Shown: positions 39,015 through 49,847, numbered from the stretch's first letter. The stretch: 64,000 nt of DNA from UBA2779 sp965232165 (GCA_965232165.1 CBDDOY010000001.1:1426001-1490000); one strand, 5' to 3'. Program-made: numbers and translations. Notes: a model not told the origin generated them from the letters alone.

Positions 39015-41145
39015 CCCAAGTTCACCACTAAAAAACGTAATTCCTTATAATAAATGGAGTTACTATTTTTTATTTACACTACGGATTTGGTGAGTCGTCA
39101 TCCGACGGTTCAACGCCTTTCCCGACAACCCAAGCATCGCATAAATCTTCTGATGTTCTAGTTCCTGTCGGGAGTCGAGTCTCACTTCATTATTCATCAG
39201 CACTCCCTCTTCAGTCTTGGAAATGTACTCTATGGTTATCCTCTGGTGGGTAGAAAGAACTTCTTTTATGGTCTTCCAACTCCGTGTATCTCCCCCTTTT
39301 CGTAATTTACATTCAGTCGCATGCATCAGGTGATACGCAAGGACTGATATAAACATATGCGACTGCACTCTCTCCTCCAGTTGATGAAAGTTAGGCCGAA
39401 AGCCAAGATGAGACTTCATGTCTCTAAATGAGTTTTCAATACGGCCAAGCATTATATAGAGCTCCCAAATATTTTTGTCATCCAAATCTTTTCGATTGGT
39501 TCTAAGGGTATAAGTTCCTTCACTGTTTCCTGTCTGAGTTTTCTTCTCCCATTTAATGTCAATCGCATTCAACTTTCCTGTCCGCTTGGCAGGCTCCCCA
39601 GGAATAACTGATATTTCATAAAGTTTTGCAGCCTTTGGATATTTTTCCTTAAGCCTGCCAATGCTCTGAAGAACCGAAGAATACAGTTTCATGCGGTTTT
39701 TCTTGTTTAATCCGTCACGAAGATATTGAAGTCTTTCAAGGAGGACGGTTTCGGTACGCATAGCCATGGCCTCTTCTTTAAGACGTTTGTGCTCGCTCTT
39801 TACCAGAACCCAATGCTCATCCGAGATTGTTTTTCCGAATACTTCAATCTTGGCACCTGTTTTCTTGTCCTCCATGACCAGATTCATCTCTTGCGATGGC
39901 TCAAGCTCCAAAGGACTTTTCCCTCTGTGAACCACAAGGTAGGTACATTTTCGCTTTTTAAGCCATTCGATATTCTCTTTTGTGGCAATCCCGGCATCCA
40001 TTACGACAGTTGCCCCGACTTTTAGGCCCGCGTTGGCTTCCAAATCTAAAATCGTGGCCTGAAAAGTCTTGGATTCGCACTGGTTCCCCGGATGGAACTT
40101 GCTATACTTGGGAAATCCATCCGCATCGACAACCAACCCCAGGGTAGCCAATTTGCAGTCACTGCGCTTTTCTTTCGAGCGACCATAAGATGCCTTTGGG
40201 TTCTTTTTGCACTGACCCTCAAAGTAGGTGTTCGTTAAATCGTAAAGTACAATGCTTTCGTCGAGGGAGAATAAATCTTGTTCTTTACAAGCCAAATGCT
40301 TCTCCAGCTCGTCCTTACAGCGGTAGAGAACATCGGCAGCCCTGTAGTACGCATTCAGGGAGGACGAATGGGGTAAGCCGCACAGCTCAAAAAGAGCAGA
40401 ATGTTTTTCCGCCCACTGCCTGGTAAATCGCTCGCTGGCTGGTTTGATCATTCTACCGACGATTAGAGCTTCAAGTAAGGGGATCGTTCCCTTAGGCACA
40501 CCGCATTTCCTTAGAACTCTGTCCATTTCCAACTCTTTCCATTGCTGATGACAGACGTACTCAGGGCCTAGGCTTCTGACTTTCTTTGTTTCAAGGCTGT
40601 TAACATCGACCGCTACAAAATTGGCTTGCGCTTGAGCTTTTATTTGTGCGTCTTTTGCCCGCTTGGTGAAAATGCGGTCTGATACCTGCTGTGCGATTTT
40701 CTCAATGTCTTCATCCAAGTCGAATAATTCTCTGTTTCCTGAAAGAATATTTTCAATTCTTCTTGCCAGAGCTTTGTATTGAGAAGAATCAATATCCAGT
40801 TTCCCAAGGTTGAGAATAATCCGCTGTCGGGGGCCTTTATCAGTGCGGATATTTTCTACAAGATTGAGGTAGGTGTACTGTTTTTTCGTTTTACCGTTGG
40901 CAACTTTTATTGATCTTATATACATACCACTAAGATACACCACAGCCACAAAAGAGGCAAGCGAAAAATAAAGTGTTAGGCACTACATTTTGATTTGAGG
41001 TGATTTGAGGTCCCCAAAAAGCGGAATCCCTAAATATTCTATGGTATTTATGAGGTTTTGGGAAATATTTAAGCCTTTTTTTGAAGTAATTCGTTTTCTT
41101 GGTCGTTAAAAAAATATTTAGCAGGTGTATTTTGGTGAACTTGGG
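39015..41145 (-). mobile_element. IS1634-like insertion sequence, copy 2
   Basis: 2131 bases, same ends CCCAAGTTCACCA. The flanks differ (ACAA left, TTGG right). The left neighbour is an ISAs1 relic and the right neighbour a psuG gene, so this copy marks a deletion or recombination junction. Confidence 0.9.
39063..40949 (-). CDS. IS1634-family transposase, copy 2
   Basis: 628 residues, nearly identical to the copy at 32381, with a few substitutions (for example IKAQAQAN for LKAQAQAN and HATECKLRKG for HATEYKLRKG). Catalytic segments are intact. The likely start is the internal ATG at 40925. Confidence 0.92.
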   Translation of the reverse strand: MAVVYLSGMYIRSIKVANGKTKKQYTYLNLVENIRTDKGPRQRIILNLGKLDIDSSQYKALARRIENILSGNRELFDLDEDIEKIAQQVSDRIFTKRAKDAQIKAQAQANFVAVDVNSLETKKVRSLGPEYVCHQQWKELEMDRVLRKCGVPKGTIPLLEALIVGRMIKPASERFTRQWAEKHSALFELCGLPHSSSLNAYYRAADVLYRCKDELEKHLACKEQDLFSLDESIVLYDLTNTYFEGQCKKNPKASYGRSKEKRSDCKLATLGLVVDADGFPKYSKFHPGNQCESKTFQATILDLEANAGLKVGATVVMDAGIATKENIEWLKKRKCTYLVVHRGKSPLELEPSQEMNLVMEDKKTGAKIEVFGKTISDEHWVLVKSEHKRLKEEAMAMRTETVLLERLQYLRDGLNKKNRMKLYSSVLQSIGRLKEKYPKAAKLYEISVIPGEPAKRTGKLNAIDIKWEKKTQTGNSEGTYTLRTNRKDLDDKNIWELYIMLGRIENSFRDMKSHLGFRPNFHQLEERVQSHMFISVLAYHLMHATECKLRKGGDTRSWKTIKEVLSTHQRITIEYISKTEEGVLMNNEVRLDSRQELEHQKIYAMLGLSGKALNRRMTTHQIRSVNKK

Positions 41146-41839
41146 TTGGGTATCGGCTGGGTAATCAGCAAACCACCGCCCGTGCCCATAGTCCACTGGG
41201 CATCCATAACCCTGGCTGCTTCCTCGGGGGAGTCTACTCGTCTATCCAGTAAAAAACCGCTGTCCGGCGTGTAGAATGCCGGCAGATTGCCTGTTCCGTA
41301 CCCCAGTATCGGCACTCCCCGCGTCTCCAGGCACTCCAGGGTGAGCCCAATGTCCAAAATGGATTTGACTCCGGCACAGATAACCGCTACCTCGGACCGG
41401 GTAAATTCCTGAATATCGGCGGAAATATCAAAGCTCTCCGCCGCGCCGCACTCCCCCTATGCCGCCCGTAACGAATACCCGGATGCCAGCCATCGCGGCA
41501 ATTATCATAGTTCCGGACACAGTGGCGGCCCCATCTTCCTTGAAGGCCGCAAGGATGGGCAGGTCACGGCGGCTGGCTTTCGCTACCCGTTCTCCCATAA
41601 CACCAAGTTCTCCTATTTCTTTCTCCGACAACCGCAACGGGAATTCCCTTCAATATGGCAATTGTTGCAGGGACAGCCCCTTCCTCCCGAATGATGTTTT
41701 CCACCCGTAAAGCTGTTTCTACGTTCTCAGGATAAGGCATTCCATGTGAAATTATAGTAGATTCGAGTGCCACCACAGGATTATGGGCATGCAGGGCATC
41801 AGAGACCTCGGGACTTATTCTCAGTTGACTGGATTTCAT
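41146..41839 (-). pseudogene. psuG: Pseudouridine-5'-phosphate glycosidase, frameshifted and truncated
   Basis: PsuG cleaves pseudouridine-5'-phosphate to uracil and ribose-5-phosphate. The N-terminus is clear (RISPEVSDALHAHNPVVALE, then STIISHGMPYPENVETALR). The frame shifts near 41640 into KASRRDLPILAAFKEDGAAT and AGIRVFVTGGIGGVRRG. It shifts again near 41450 into LDIGLTLECLETRGVPILGY and ends at the IS1634-like element. At least two frameshifts plus loss of the C-terminus make it non-functional. Confidence 0.85.
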
Positions 41840-42081
41840 AATACCCGATACATACGTCTTATTATGTTATAAATTAGCTAGAGGCTATCGGATACTTTGT
41901 GGAATGTCAAGGAGTGTGCTGATATCAGTCCCTAAAAAACAAGGCGCGCTGACCCACGATTTGTTCGGCCAGCAAGTCAATACCCCGCGTCTACTGGCGA
42001 AGCGGCATATACATTAAATTATCTGGAGCATATTGAAGATCACTATACCAATTTGAAACAAGTCAGGATGAAAAAACTTAA

Positions 42082-42244
42082 GGGCACCTCTAAAAAACCC
42101 GTTTAGTTCTTGACTCGATCTTTTCCGCCGCTACTGCGTTGTCAAAATACTCAACTAAGCTTAAGCTAGCTCCGCTTTTGCCGCCTTGTATCGACAAAAA
42201 ATAATTCTTCGTCAATTTCCTAAAGCTGTTTTTTAGAGGTGCCC
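42082..42244. repeat. MITE-like element, copy C
   Basis: 163 bases, ends GGGCACCTCTAAAAAACCC and TTTTTTAGAGGTGCCC, flanked by TTAA at 42078-42081 and 42245-42248. It lies in opposite orientation to copies B, D and E and includes the dyad AAGCTTAAGCTAGCT. The bases from 41840 to 42077 show nothing recognisable. Confidence 0.88.
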
Positions 42245-42263
42245 TTAATAACTGACGGTCGCT

Positions 42264-44462
42264 TTAGTTCGTATACCAGGATGGCGTAGATGTCATCCCG
42301 GAATTAACAAACATTTCACTCATATTGGTAACACTGCCTACATTCCAAGAGTTTAAGTTCTGGTTAAAAACAGCGGCGTTGTAAAACATTTCACTCATAT
42401 CGGTAACACTGCCTACATTCCATCCGCCAATATCCTGGTCGAAGGAGGCGGCTCCACGAAACATAAGTCTCATATCGGCAACATTGGCCACTGTCCAGTT
42501 GCCGATATCCTGGTTGAAGTCACTCGTTCCGGCAAACATTCCCCACATACTGGTAACCTTACTCACATTCCATCCACCTATGTCCTGGTTGAATGGGACA
42601 CCCCGAGATGCCGGTGTAGAAAAGGCGAACATCCATGACATATCGGTAACATTTTCGACATTCCAGCCGCCAATATTCTGGTTGAAAGAGATAGCACCTC
42701 TAAACATCCCTCCCATATCGGTAACCTTTTCGACGTTCCAGTTGCCAATATCTTGGTTAAACGCTATCGCATTGTAAAACATTCGTTCCATTCTGATAAC
42801 TTCACGCACATCCCAATTACCTATGTCCTGATCAAAGGCCGCGGCTCCGTCAAACATCTCACCCATATCGGTAACCTTTTCGACGTTCCAGTTGCCAATA
42901 TCTTGGTTAAACGCTATCGCATTGTAAAACATTCGTTCCATTCTGATAACTTCACGCACATCCCAATTACCTATGTCCTGATCAAAGGCCGCGGCTCCGT
43001 CAAACATCTCACCCATATCGGTAACATTCATCACTTCCCATGAGCCAATAATACCGTTAAAATTCTTGGCATTCTTGAACATCTCACTCATATTGGTAAC
43101 GCTACTCACATCCCAGCTTGAAAGGTTCCCGTAAAAATCCGCTGTAAAGGAATACACGTCTGGGGAAAACAGGCTACTCATATCGGTAATGTCACTGGTA
43201 TCTATGGTGCTCAAATCAGCGTTCATTCCCAGCCTGCCTATTTCTGCTTCAACGCACTCCGCCAATGCTGCCTTCGTTGCCGGTTTCATTTTGTTAATTG
43301 TTATAGATACCCCAGCCGTCCTCATCGCGTACCTTGGAAAAGACGCAGTAATACTGGCATTTATATTCGACAAAAGAGACTCAGAGTTTCCTGAGATTTC
43401 CCCTGTGGCACTATCGATACGAATACCCAACGGTAGCGAATCGGACGAGTAGGTTGTCCCGGCGGGAGGTTCAACGGTCCAGACAGGCAGTCCTGGGGGA
43501 ATTTCCTTGGTTACCGCACCTACAATTCCACTGTAACTGAATTGGGGATCGGTAATTTCAATCTTTATCGTTGCGGATGCCGTGAGATCTCTCTCAACCC
43601 CAAAAGTCGCTGTAATGGTATGTTCCATACTGTGTGCGACAGTAGGAGTTCCGTAAATTTGTCCATTTGTTGAGTGGAATTTGATGCCCTCCGGTAAAGG
43701 AGGTTTAACCTCGTAGGTTGTAGTAGAGGATGGGGGATTGTTCCAACCAGCTATGGCATCAAGAATATGTTCACCGCTAATCCCCACGATGTCTCCTGAA
43801 TAACTAAAACTCACCTGTTCAATTGTTATCTTTAGATTTGCCTCTCTTGTTATGTCTCCCGCAAAAGTCGCCGTAACAGTATACGTTGTGCTGGTATGGG
43901 TGGTAGGGGTACCGGAGATTTCTCCTGTTTCCGTGTTAAGCATTAAGCCGTTCGGCAGGGAGGGGGATATTTCATACGTTTCACCCGCAGCGCCGTATTC
44001 AGGCCAGTAAGGGGCTGCGGTCTGAATCTCTTCCCCCACTATCCCTTTGATCTCTGGATAATTGAAACCAATATCCTCTATAGCTATTGTTAATGACGCC
44101 TGTTTTTGTACACCATTCCCAAGATTTGCGGTAATAGTATACGATGTGGTAGTAAGTGCAGAAGAAGGGGTGCCAGAAATGGTCCCGCTGATCTCATCGA
44201 AGAGAATTCCTATCGGCAAGGCGGGCTCTACCGCATAGGCTGCCTCCGGGTTAGGGGCTTGGTTCCACTAAGCGGAAACCGTATCGATGGGTCTACCAAC
44301 CACTCCCCAGATATTCGAATAGCTAAAATTCCTTCCACTCTCTTCAGGGTTGGCCAATATACTGCAAGAAAAAACAAGTAGGCCGAAAGCTATGAGCACA
44401 GGCAAACTATATAACTTCCGGATCGTCTTGCCTTGAAGCGTGAATACCTTGAAATAACTCAT
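42264..44462 (-). pseudogene. BspA-like lipoprotein (Ig-like plus DUF285 repeats) with one in-frame TAG
   Basis: CAGGAGG precedes the ATG; the leader ends LVFSC (lipobox). Five or more putative-Ig modules follow (SLPNGLMLNTETGEISGTPT type), then about nine DUF285 repeats (MF-x-GA-x-x-FNQDIGNWNV-x-x-VTDM). The whole frame is continuous over 733 codons except for a TAG at 44268-44270 within the first Ig module (DTVSA-stop-WNQAP). In the family such proteins are surface adhesins. The later part could be made only from an internal start, without a signal peptide. Confidence 0.8.
42721..43020 (-). repeat. Perfect 150-bp tandem duplication in the DUF285 region
   Basis: Units 42721-42870 and 42871-43020 are identical base for base and encode 50 residues each (two DUF285 repeats). 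This points to very recent slippage or unequal crossing-over. Confidence 0.95.
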
Positions 44463-44584
44463 GTAAACCTCCTGATAATTCAGTTTACTCCATCAGCACT
44501 CTCCGAAATCACCGAGTACTCTGTATCAGGGACAATTCGCACCTTATAACATAATCGAGGAAAAGGATCAAGTCCTTGACGCTA

Positions 44585-45985
44585 GAGTTATTGTCAATAG
44601 TTGTGGATGAGAAAATTTCAAATCCTTCATTTTTTTCACGCGGCCTCTTCCTTGAAGACTCCATCTTTACAAAACACACCCTCAATAACCCTGGGGATTA
44701 GCTTGTATCCACGTAGCTTTCGCCAGTTCTTTTCAGCCTCCAGGCAGAGCTTCCAAACCATACTTAATGTTGCCACCCTTGAACCACAGCCCCTGGTTCT
44801 CTTCGTTCTAAGGCGGACAGTAGCAAAGGTTGACTCAATCGGGTTGGTCGTCCTGATGTGAGTCCAGTGCATCGCCGGAAATTTGTAGAACGTGAACAGC
44901 TTCTCCCTGTCCTTTTCCAGACACTGGGTGGCCCTGGGGTATTTAGCCTGAAAGGAATCAATGAATAAGTCATAGGCTTTAAGAGCATTCTGCTCGGTAT
45001 CTGCCATATACATTTCATGAATCATTGACTTGGCCTTGCCCTGGATATTCCTGGGCATTTTGTTTAACACATTCGCTGTCTTGTGCACCCAGCAACGCTG
45101 TTTTTTTGTTTCGGGAAAGATTTCATCCAGGGCATTCCAGAAACCCAGCGCACCATCCCCAATGGCCAGCCTGGGGGCGGTGGTGAGACCCCGGGCTTTC
45201 AGTTGGAGCAGTATCTCCCTCCAGCTTTGTGAGCTTTCCCTGTATCCGTCACTGACGGCTAGAAGTTCCTTCTTCCCATCCCTGTCAGCTCCCATGATTA
45301 CAAGAATGCAGCTCCTTTGATCATCAAGCCTTACATTGAAGTAGATGCCGTCCACCCAGATGTAGGCGTATTCCTTAGCTTTCAAATCACGTTTCTCCCA
45401 CTGAAGAAACTCATCTTCCCAGAACCTTTTCAAGCGGACTATGTTCGTCGCCGACAGTCCGGCAATACCTTCACCCAGAATCGAGGCAAGAGCTGTCTGG
45501 AAAGCAGATGTGGACACACCGCTGAGGTACAGCGCCGGAACAAGGTTGTCGATACTGGGAGTTCTGCGCATATAGGTTGGCAGTATGGCACTGGTGAAGC
45601 GATCCTCTCGCTTGCTCTTTAATTTCCTGTCATCCACTCTTGGAACCTTGATTTGCATTTGACCAGCCCCTGTCACAATTTTTCGTTGGGCGTGGTAACC
45701 ATTGCGTACAACCTTGCGCTGATTATTCTGATCACGCTCATGTTTATGGGCATTGATGTAGTCTTCCACTTCTAACTCCAGGGCATGAATAAGCATCTTT
45801 CTGGCTCCCTCTCGCAAAACCTGATCCAAAACCGATTCTGTTTCGCTTTTCAGCACTTCCGAATCATTTCCGTTTGTTGTAAACTCTTCCATAGAGCATC
45901 TCCTTTCTGTTTGGCTTTATTACCAATTATTTTACAGAAGGATTTGCTCTTTTTTTACCCCATCCACAACTTTTGATTATATCTC
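44585..45985 (-). mobile_element. IS256-family insertion sequence, copy 3
   Basis: 1401 bases in opposite orientation to copies 1 and 2. It has a 9-base target duplication TTGACGCTA at 44576-44584 and 45986-45994. Confidence 0.97.
44636..45892 (-). CDS. IS256-family transposase, copy 3
   Basis: 418 residues, identical in protein sequence to the copy at 19065. Intact, with all DDE segments. It lies just beyond the 3' end of the threonine aldolase pseudogene. Confidence 0.96.
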   Translation of the reverse strand: MEEFTTNGNDSEVLKSETESVLDQVLREGARKMLIHALELEVEDYINAHKHERDQNNQRKVVRNGYHAQRKIVTGAGQMQIKVPRVDDRKLKSKREDRFTSAILPTYMRRTPSIDNLVPALYLSGVSTSAFQTALASILGEGIAGLSATNIVRLKRFWEDEFLQWEKRDLKAKEYAYIWVDGIYFNVRLDDQRSCILVIMGADRDGKKELLAVSDGYRESSQSWREILLQLKARGLTTAPRLAIGDGALGFWNALDEIFPETKKQRCWVHKTANVLNKMPRNIQGKAKSMIHEMYMADTEQNALKAYDLFIDSFQAKYPRATQCLEKDREKLFTFYKFPAMHWTHIRTTNPIESTFATVRLRTKRTRGCGSRVATLSMVWKLCLEAEKNWRKLRGYKLIPRVIEGVFCKDGVFKEEAA

Positions 45986-46017
45986 TTGACGCTAACTCAA
46001 TCTGCGGAAACGTAGTT

Positions 46018-47072
46018 TCACCATTCGTTCATGCACCTCGCAAGTCTGGACAGTTTTTCCATCGCTGCGCGAAGTTCGGCGAAAACGACATCCCGGTGAC
46101 AAACAAACCGGAATACGCCATTTTCTGCCGGATAGGATTGAATTCCAATGTCGGCGAGCTGCTGCTGAAAGCGCCTCTCGTTCTCGGGGCCGCCTTTGCG
46201 GAGTCTGAGAAAAACCATGTTGATGGAGGGTTGGGGAGTCAGCACCTCAAACACTTCGGGATGGTCTGAAAAAGCACTGGCAATATAGGCGGCCATTTCG
46301 TGGTCGGCGGCTATACGGGGGAGTTCCCCTCTCAGCGCGACAAGACCGGCGGCGGCCAGTACTCCAATTTGTCGCATCCCGCAGCCCATGATTTTGCGTT
46401 TATACAGGGCATGCTCAATGAAATCCCTAGGGCCGCAGAGCAAACTGCCGGAGGGAGCCCCCAAACCCTTGGACAGGCAGACCATAAGTGAATCGACATG
46501 ACGGGTGATATGTTTGGCTTCGATGCCCAGATATGCCGCTGCATTAAACAGTCTCGCCCCATCCAAATGGATGGGAAGGCCGAGTTTATCGCCCATCAAT
46601 TTCAATGCCTGCATCGATTCAAGGGGCTGTACCGTTCCATCCGAGAGTGCATTTTCCAGACATAGGAGGCCGGGTTTGGGGAAATGGACATCCCGAACAC
46701 TTCGAAATCGCTGAATCACATCGTTACACTCGCCCCAATGCCTGTTAGTTGGCAGGAAGGGCGGAGAAACACACCGGATATAAAGGCCGAAGCTCCCGCT
46801 TCGTGCTGGACAATATGACAATTCTCCGAAAGATAAACCTCGCTCCCTCTTTCGCACCAGCAGAACAATGCCAACTGATTGGCAAAGGTGCCCGTGGGTA
46901 CAAATAATGCGGCTTCCTTTCCGACCAGTGCCGCTGCCCGTTCTTCAAGTTCCAGCACGGTCGGATCCTCTCGAAGAACATCATCGCCAGTTACGGCATC
47001 GGCCATAGCTTTTCTCATTGCTGCCGAAGGACGGGTAACCGTGTCAGAACGCAGGTCGATCATCACTGTCAT
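46018..47072 (-). pseudogene. ltaE: Low-specificity threonine aldolase, frameshifted
   Basis: PLP enzyme that splits threonine/allo-threonine to glycine and acetaldehyde. The N-terminal part reads MIDLRSDTVTRPSAAMRKAM, then FVPTGTFANQLAL and EVYLSENCHIVQHEAGA. Near 46760 the frame shifts and the rest continues intact with LHLDGARLFNA-type sequence (PIHLDGARLFNAAAYLGI) and the PLP lysine in SLMVCLSKGLGAPSGSLL. A single frameshift separates two good halves, so it is either a young pseudogene or a sequencing error. Confidence 0.85.
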
Positions 47073-47409
47073 TATACCGTTCCGGAGTTATTATGGTCCA
47101 AGTCGGATATTTTGAAACCACTCGCTTGGAGGAAACCAAAATGGACGCCCGGACTTCACAAAACTCTGAAGCTGAAAAAAAATCTCTGTTCCGGAGACCC
47201 TGCGGATTGACTTGGAATTACTAATCAACAAAATGAAAAAATGAAGTATCAAATTTACCGAGGATTTTATCACCAATCGCTTCATTCTCATACCGCCATC
47301 TCCGATAGCTTCAATTGCCGAATTCTCACCCCGGTATCCGACATGAATCGTAGTCTATTTAATCCTGTCATACTCTAGTTTTATTACTATGGGGCACCTC
47401 TAAAAAACC
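47073..47409. other. Intergenic; isolated MITE end at its right edge
   Basis: No gene seen. GGGCACCTCTAAAAAACC at 47392-47409 equals a MITE terminus, but no second end is present nearby. It directly touches the stop codon of the gene to its right (47410-47412, minus strand). Confidence 0.55.
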
Positions 47410-48300
47410 TTATTTCAAAAATGGCAGACTAATGTATAATTTGCCTAGTTCATTCAATTCACCTGGACTAGCATTAAATAAATAGGTATACCGTTCATCG
47501 GGATAGTCCCCCCTGCCAATAAACCAGGCATAGCGAAAAACATCATCGCTGTTCTCACAGAGTTCAACCATTTGTCTCATCTGCTGAGCTTGCTTCTCAT
47601 AGGAATTTATTTGCGCATTCCAGTTTGCTATCTCAGTAATTCAAATTCGTTTACCGTATTTTTTCAGGCGATCCAGTTGTGCCCCAAGGCCATAATCATA
47701 CCAGTGAAATGCAAGATAATCTATTCCAGTATCTCTTCCGCCGTTTGCATCTCTGTACGACCCTTAAAATGCATCAAGCCAGGTAACGGGATCCCTGAAA
47801 TCTGTCATAGTCCCCCAATTCATTGCGGGACCCACCAAATAAACCGTTCGCCCCATCGCTTTGAGTTCGTCAATAGTCTGCTCATACTGTTTCCATATTC
47901 GAGCCGCATGGGCAGGACTTTGGTTAGCTTGATCTCTTAAATTCGGTTCATTCAAAACCAGAAGATATTTAATTTCAGGACGGTCTAAGATGAAGTTTTT
48001 CACCTGGTTATAATCACGTTCACTATTTCCGCCCCAAAGCATAGGAATGAATTCCATTTGATAGTCGGCGTAATAATCTTGCGGAGCATCGGTTTCAAAA
48101 TACCAGTTGTACCGCCATGAAACACCGCCTCTGAGCATATCAAAATCGGCGGGGGCTAGTAAATTGAATGCCAGTCCCCGCTTTGGGCTTTTGTCCAGAT
48201 TACCCTGATTTACTTCCGGCACTGAACCATTATCAGTGTTACAACCAATTAGTATCAATATTATGATTGGAATGTGGAACTTTCTAATACCGCAAATCAT
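47410..48300 (-). pseudogene. Asl1/GH128-like glycoside hydrolase lipoprotein with two in-frame stops
   Basis: The leader FHIPIIILILIGC has a lipobox, and AAGGAAG precedes the ATG. The first part is a family-like barrel: KRGLAFNLL, GVSWRYNWYFE, MEFIPMLWGG and LLVLNEPNLRDQ (likely acid/base Glu). The frame meets TAA at 47764-47766 and TGA at 47641-47643, yet remains family-like throughout (DYLAFHWYDYG, then KKYGKRI-stop-ITEIANWNAQ with the likely nucleophile Glu) to a normal stop at 47410. The TGA stands where relatives usually have Trp. Eroding gene. Confidence 0.75.
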
Positions 48301-48379
48301 TAATTTCTTCCTTCGCCTAAGGCTCTAACAACAGTAATATATCCGGCACACTCGACCAACAGTGAAACGCATTTATCTC

Positions 48380-49486
48380 CTAAAAACCCAAAATATCTTC
48401 CAGAATAACCGTAAAGATTTTCTTCCTGCCATTTCTCTCGATCTGAAGTTTGTATTGAGTTCCGGCAGGAGCAGACCAGAAATCCTTCTTCATTATTGAG
48501 GGATTAGGTTTCCACTGTGTCATGTCGATATCATCGACCATGAGAAGGATATCCCCTGAACGAAGACCTGCCCTGTATGCGGGGCCAGCCTTAAGGACCT
48601 GTCCCACAAGTTCTGAGGATTCCAGAGACTCCGGCGGAAACGTGGCACCCAAGCGATTGTATTCGTAATTCGTCCGGGAATATGGGCGTTCCTTCATGTA
48701 GAGTTTATTTTTTATGAGGTCTAAGACAACATCGAAGTGTTTCAGTGCTTCAAGGCCAAAGACAGTCTCCAGCTCTGGCCACTGAAAGACGTTTTTTTCG
48801 ATCATAACACGAGAAATTGCTAACGGTCCGAATTGAAACGAGTTTGACCAACGCAGTTCTGTTGCAAATACCCCTCCGGCTGCTGGATTATAACCTGATG
48901 TCAGCGTTGCTGGCAGACATGGCTCTTCCTTAAGCCAACGGCGCCAGCGTGGTTCGGGAAGCGAAATGCCTCCATTAGACCCTGTATCAAGGTAGGTTCT
49001 TCCGCCTTCATCACCCTGAATGAATGCCGCCGCAATCAGAATTTTGCTGTCAATGTTGAACGCTTTCCATAACAGCGTTTCCTTCGGTGCGGAATATATC
49101 CTTGATAATGACAAATCATCCCACTGTATTCGCCAGAGTCTTCCTTGGAGGGCAGGCCATCCGATCAATCCGTCAATATCCTGATACGGCAAAAAATCTA
49201 TCAAAGCAGCTTAGACATTTTCTGTTTTCAGGCCATCGATTTCGATTTCAAGATTCTCTATCAGTGTCTCGTCATTTGAAGGTGTCCGAAGGCGTAGCTT
49301 CCTTAGCGAGGGTTCAAGAAGAACAAGCGGTGTGGGTGCACCTGTGTCGATAGCAAGCCGGACTTCTTTCCCGTTTACTTCTGCCTCTATGATCAATCTA
49401 TTATCCAGTGCACGGACCGTTATCGGCAGACAAAGGACCAAAAGAAAGTTCAAGAACATACTTCGTACATACTTCATTTCAAACAT
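48380..49486 (-). pseudogene. Retropepsin-like aspartyl protease with PDZ domain, one in-frame TAA
   Basis: Exported protein with leader MFLNFLLVLCLPITVRA. The first aspartyl-protease motif is LAIDTGAPTPLVLL and the second TYLDTGSNGGISL. A C-terminal PDZ domain follows (VGQVLKAGPAYRAGLRSGDI, LLMVDDIDM). The frame is continuous over 368 codons except for TAA at 49211-49213 (KTENV-stop-AALIDFLPY). AAGGAG precedes the ATG. In the family two such half-domains form the active site, so the stop probably kills activity. Confidence 0.75.
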
Positions 49487-49686
49487 AGCATTTGTTCTCC
49501 TTTATTCCGAGCCGTCCTATTGTTCGACAAAGCTATTCTAAAAACTTTCTCGTAGAGCGGTTTTATTTACAATGACATTCACAAAAATTCCCAAGCGGGG
49601 GCAGCGTTGGATTGATTGGCGATCTGTGTTTGCTGTCAACTCCTAGACCTTACAGAACATCCTAGAAGTATTGCTTTATATCTTAG

Positions 49687-49847
49687 GGGCACCTCTAAAA
49701 AGCAGCTTTAGGAAATTGACGAAGAAATTTTTGTCGATACAAGGCGGCAAAATCTCAAGCGTAGCTTAAGCTACGTGAGCATTTTGACAACGCAGTAGCG
49801 GCGGAAAAGATCGAGTCAAGAACTAAATGGGTTTTTTAGAGGTGCTC
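49687..49847. repeat. MITE-like element, copy D
   Basis: 161 bases, left end GGGCACCTCTAAAAAGC, right end GGTTTTTTAGAGGTGCTC. TTAG is duplicated at 49683-49686 and 49848-49851. The inner dyad GTAGCTTAAGCTACG is perfect. The remaining bases between 49487 and 49999 show no gene. Confidence 0.88.

Noticed and set aside
20974..49486. Genetic-code reassignment or programmed recoding as explanation for in-frame stops
   Set aside because: TAA, TAG and TGA all occur in the broken genes, no conserved signal was seen, and housekeeping genes contain no internal stops.
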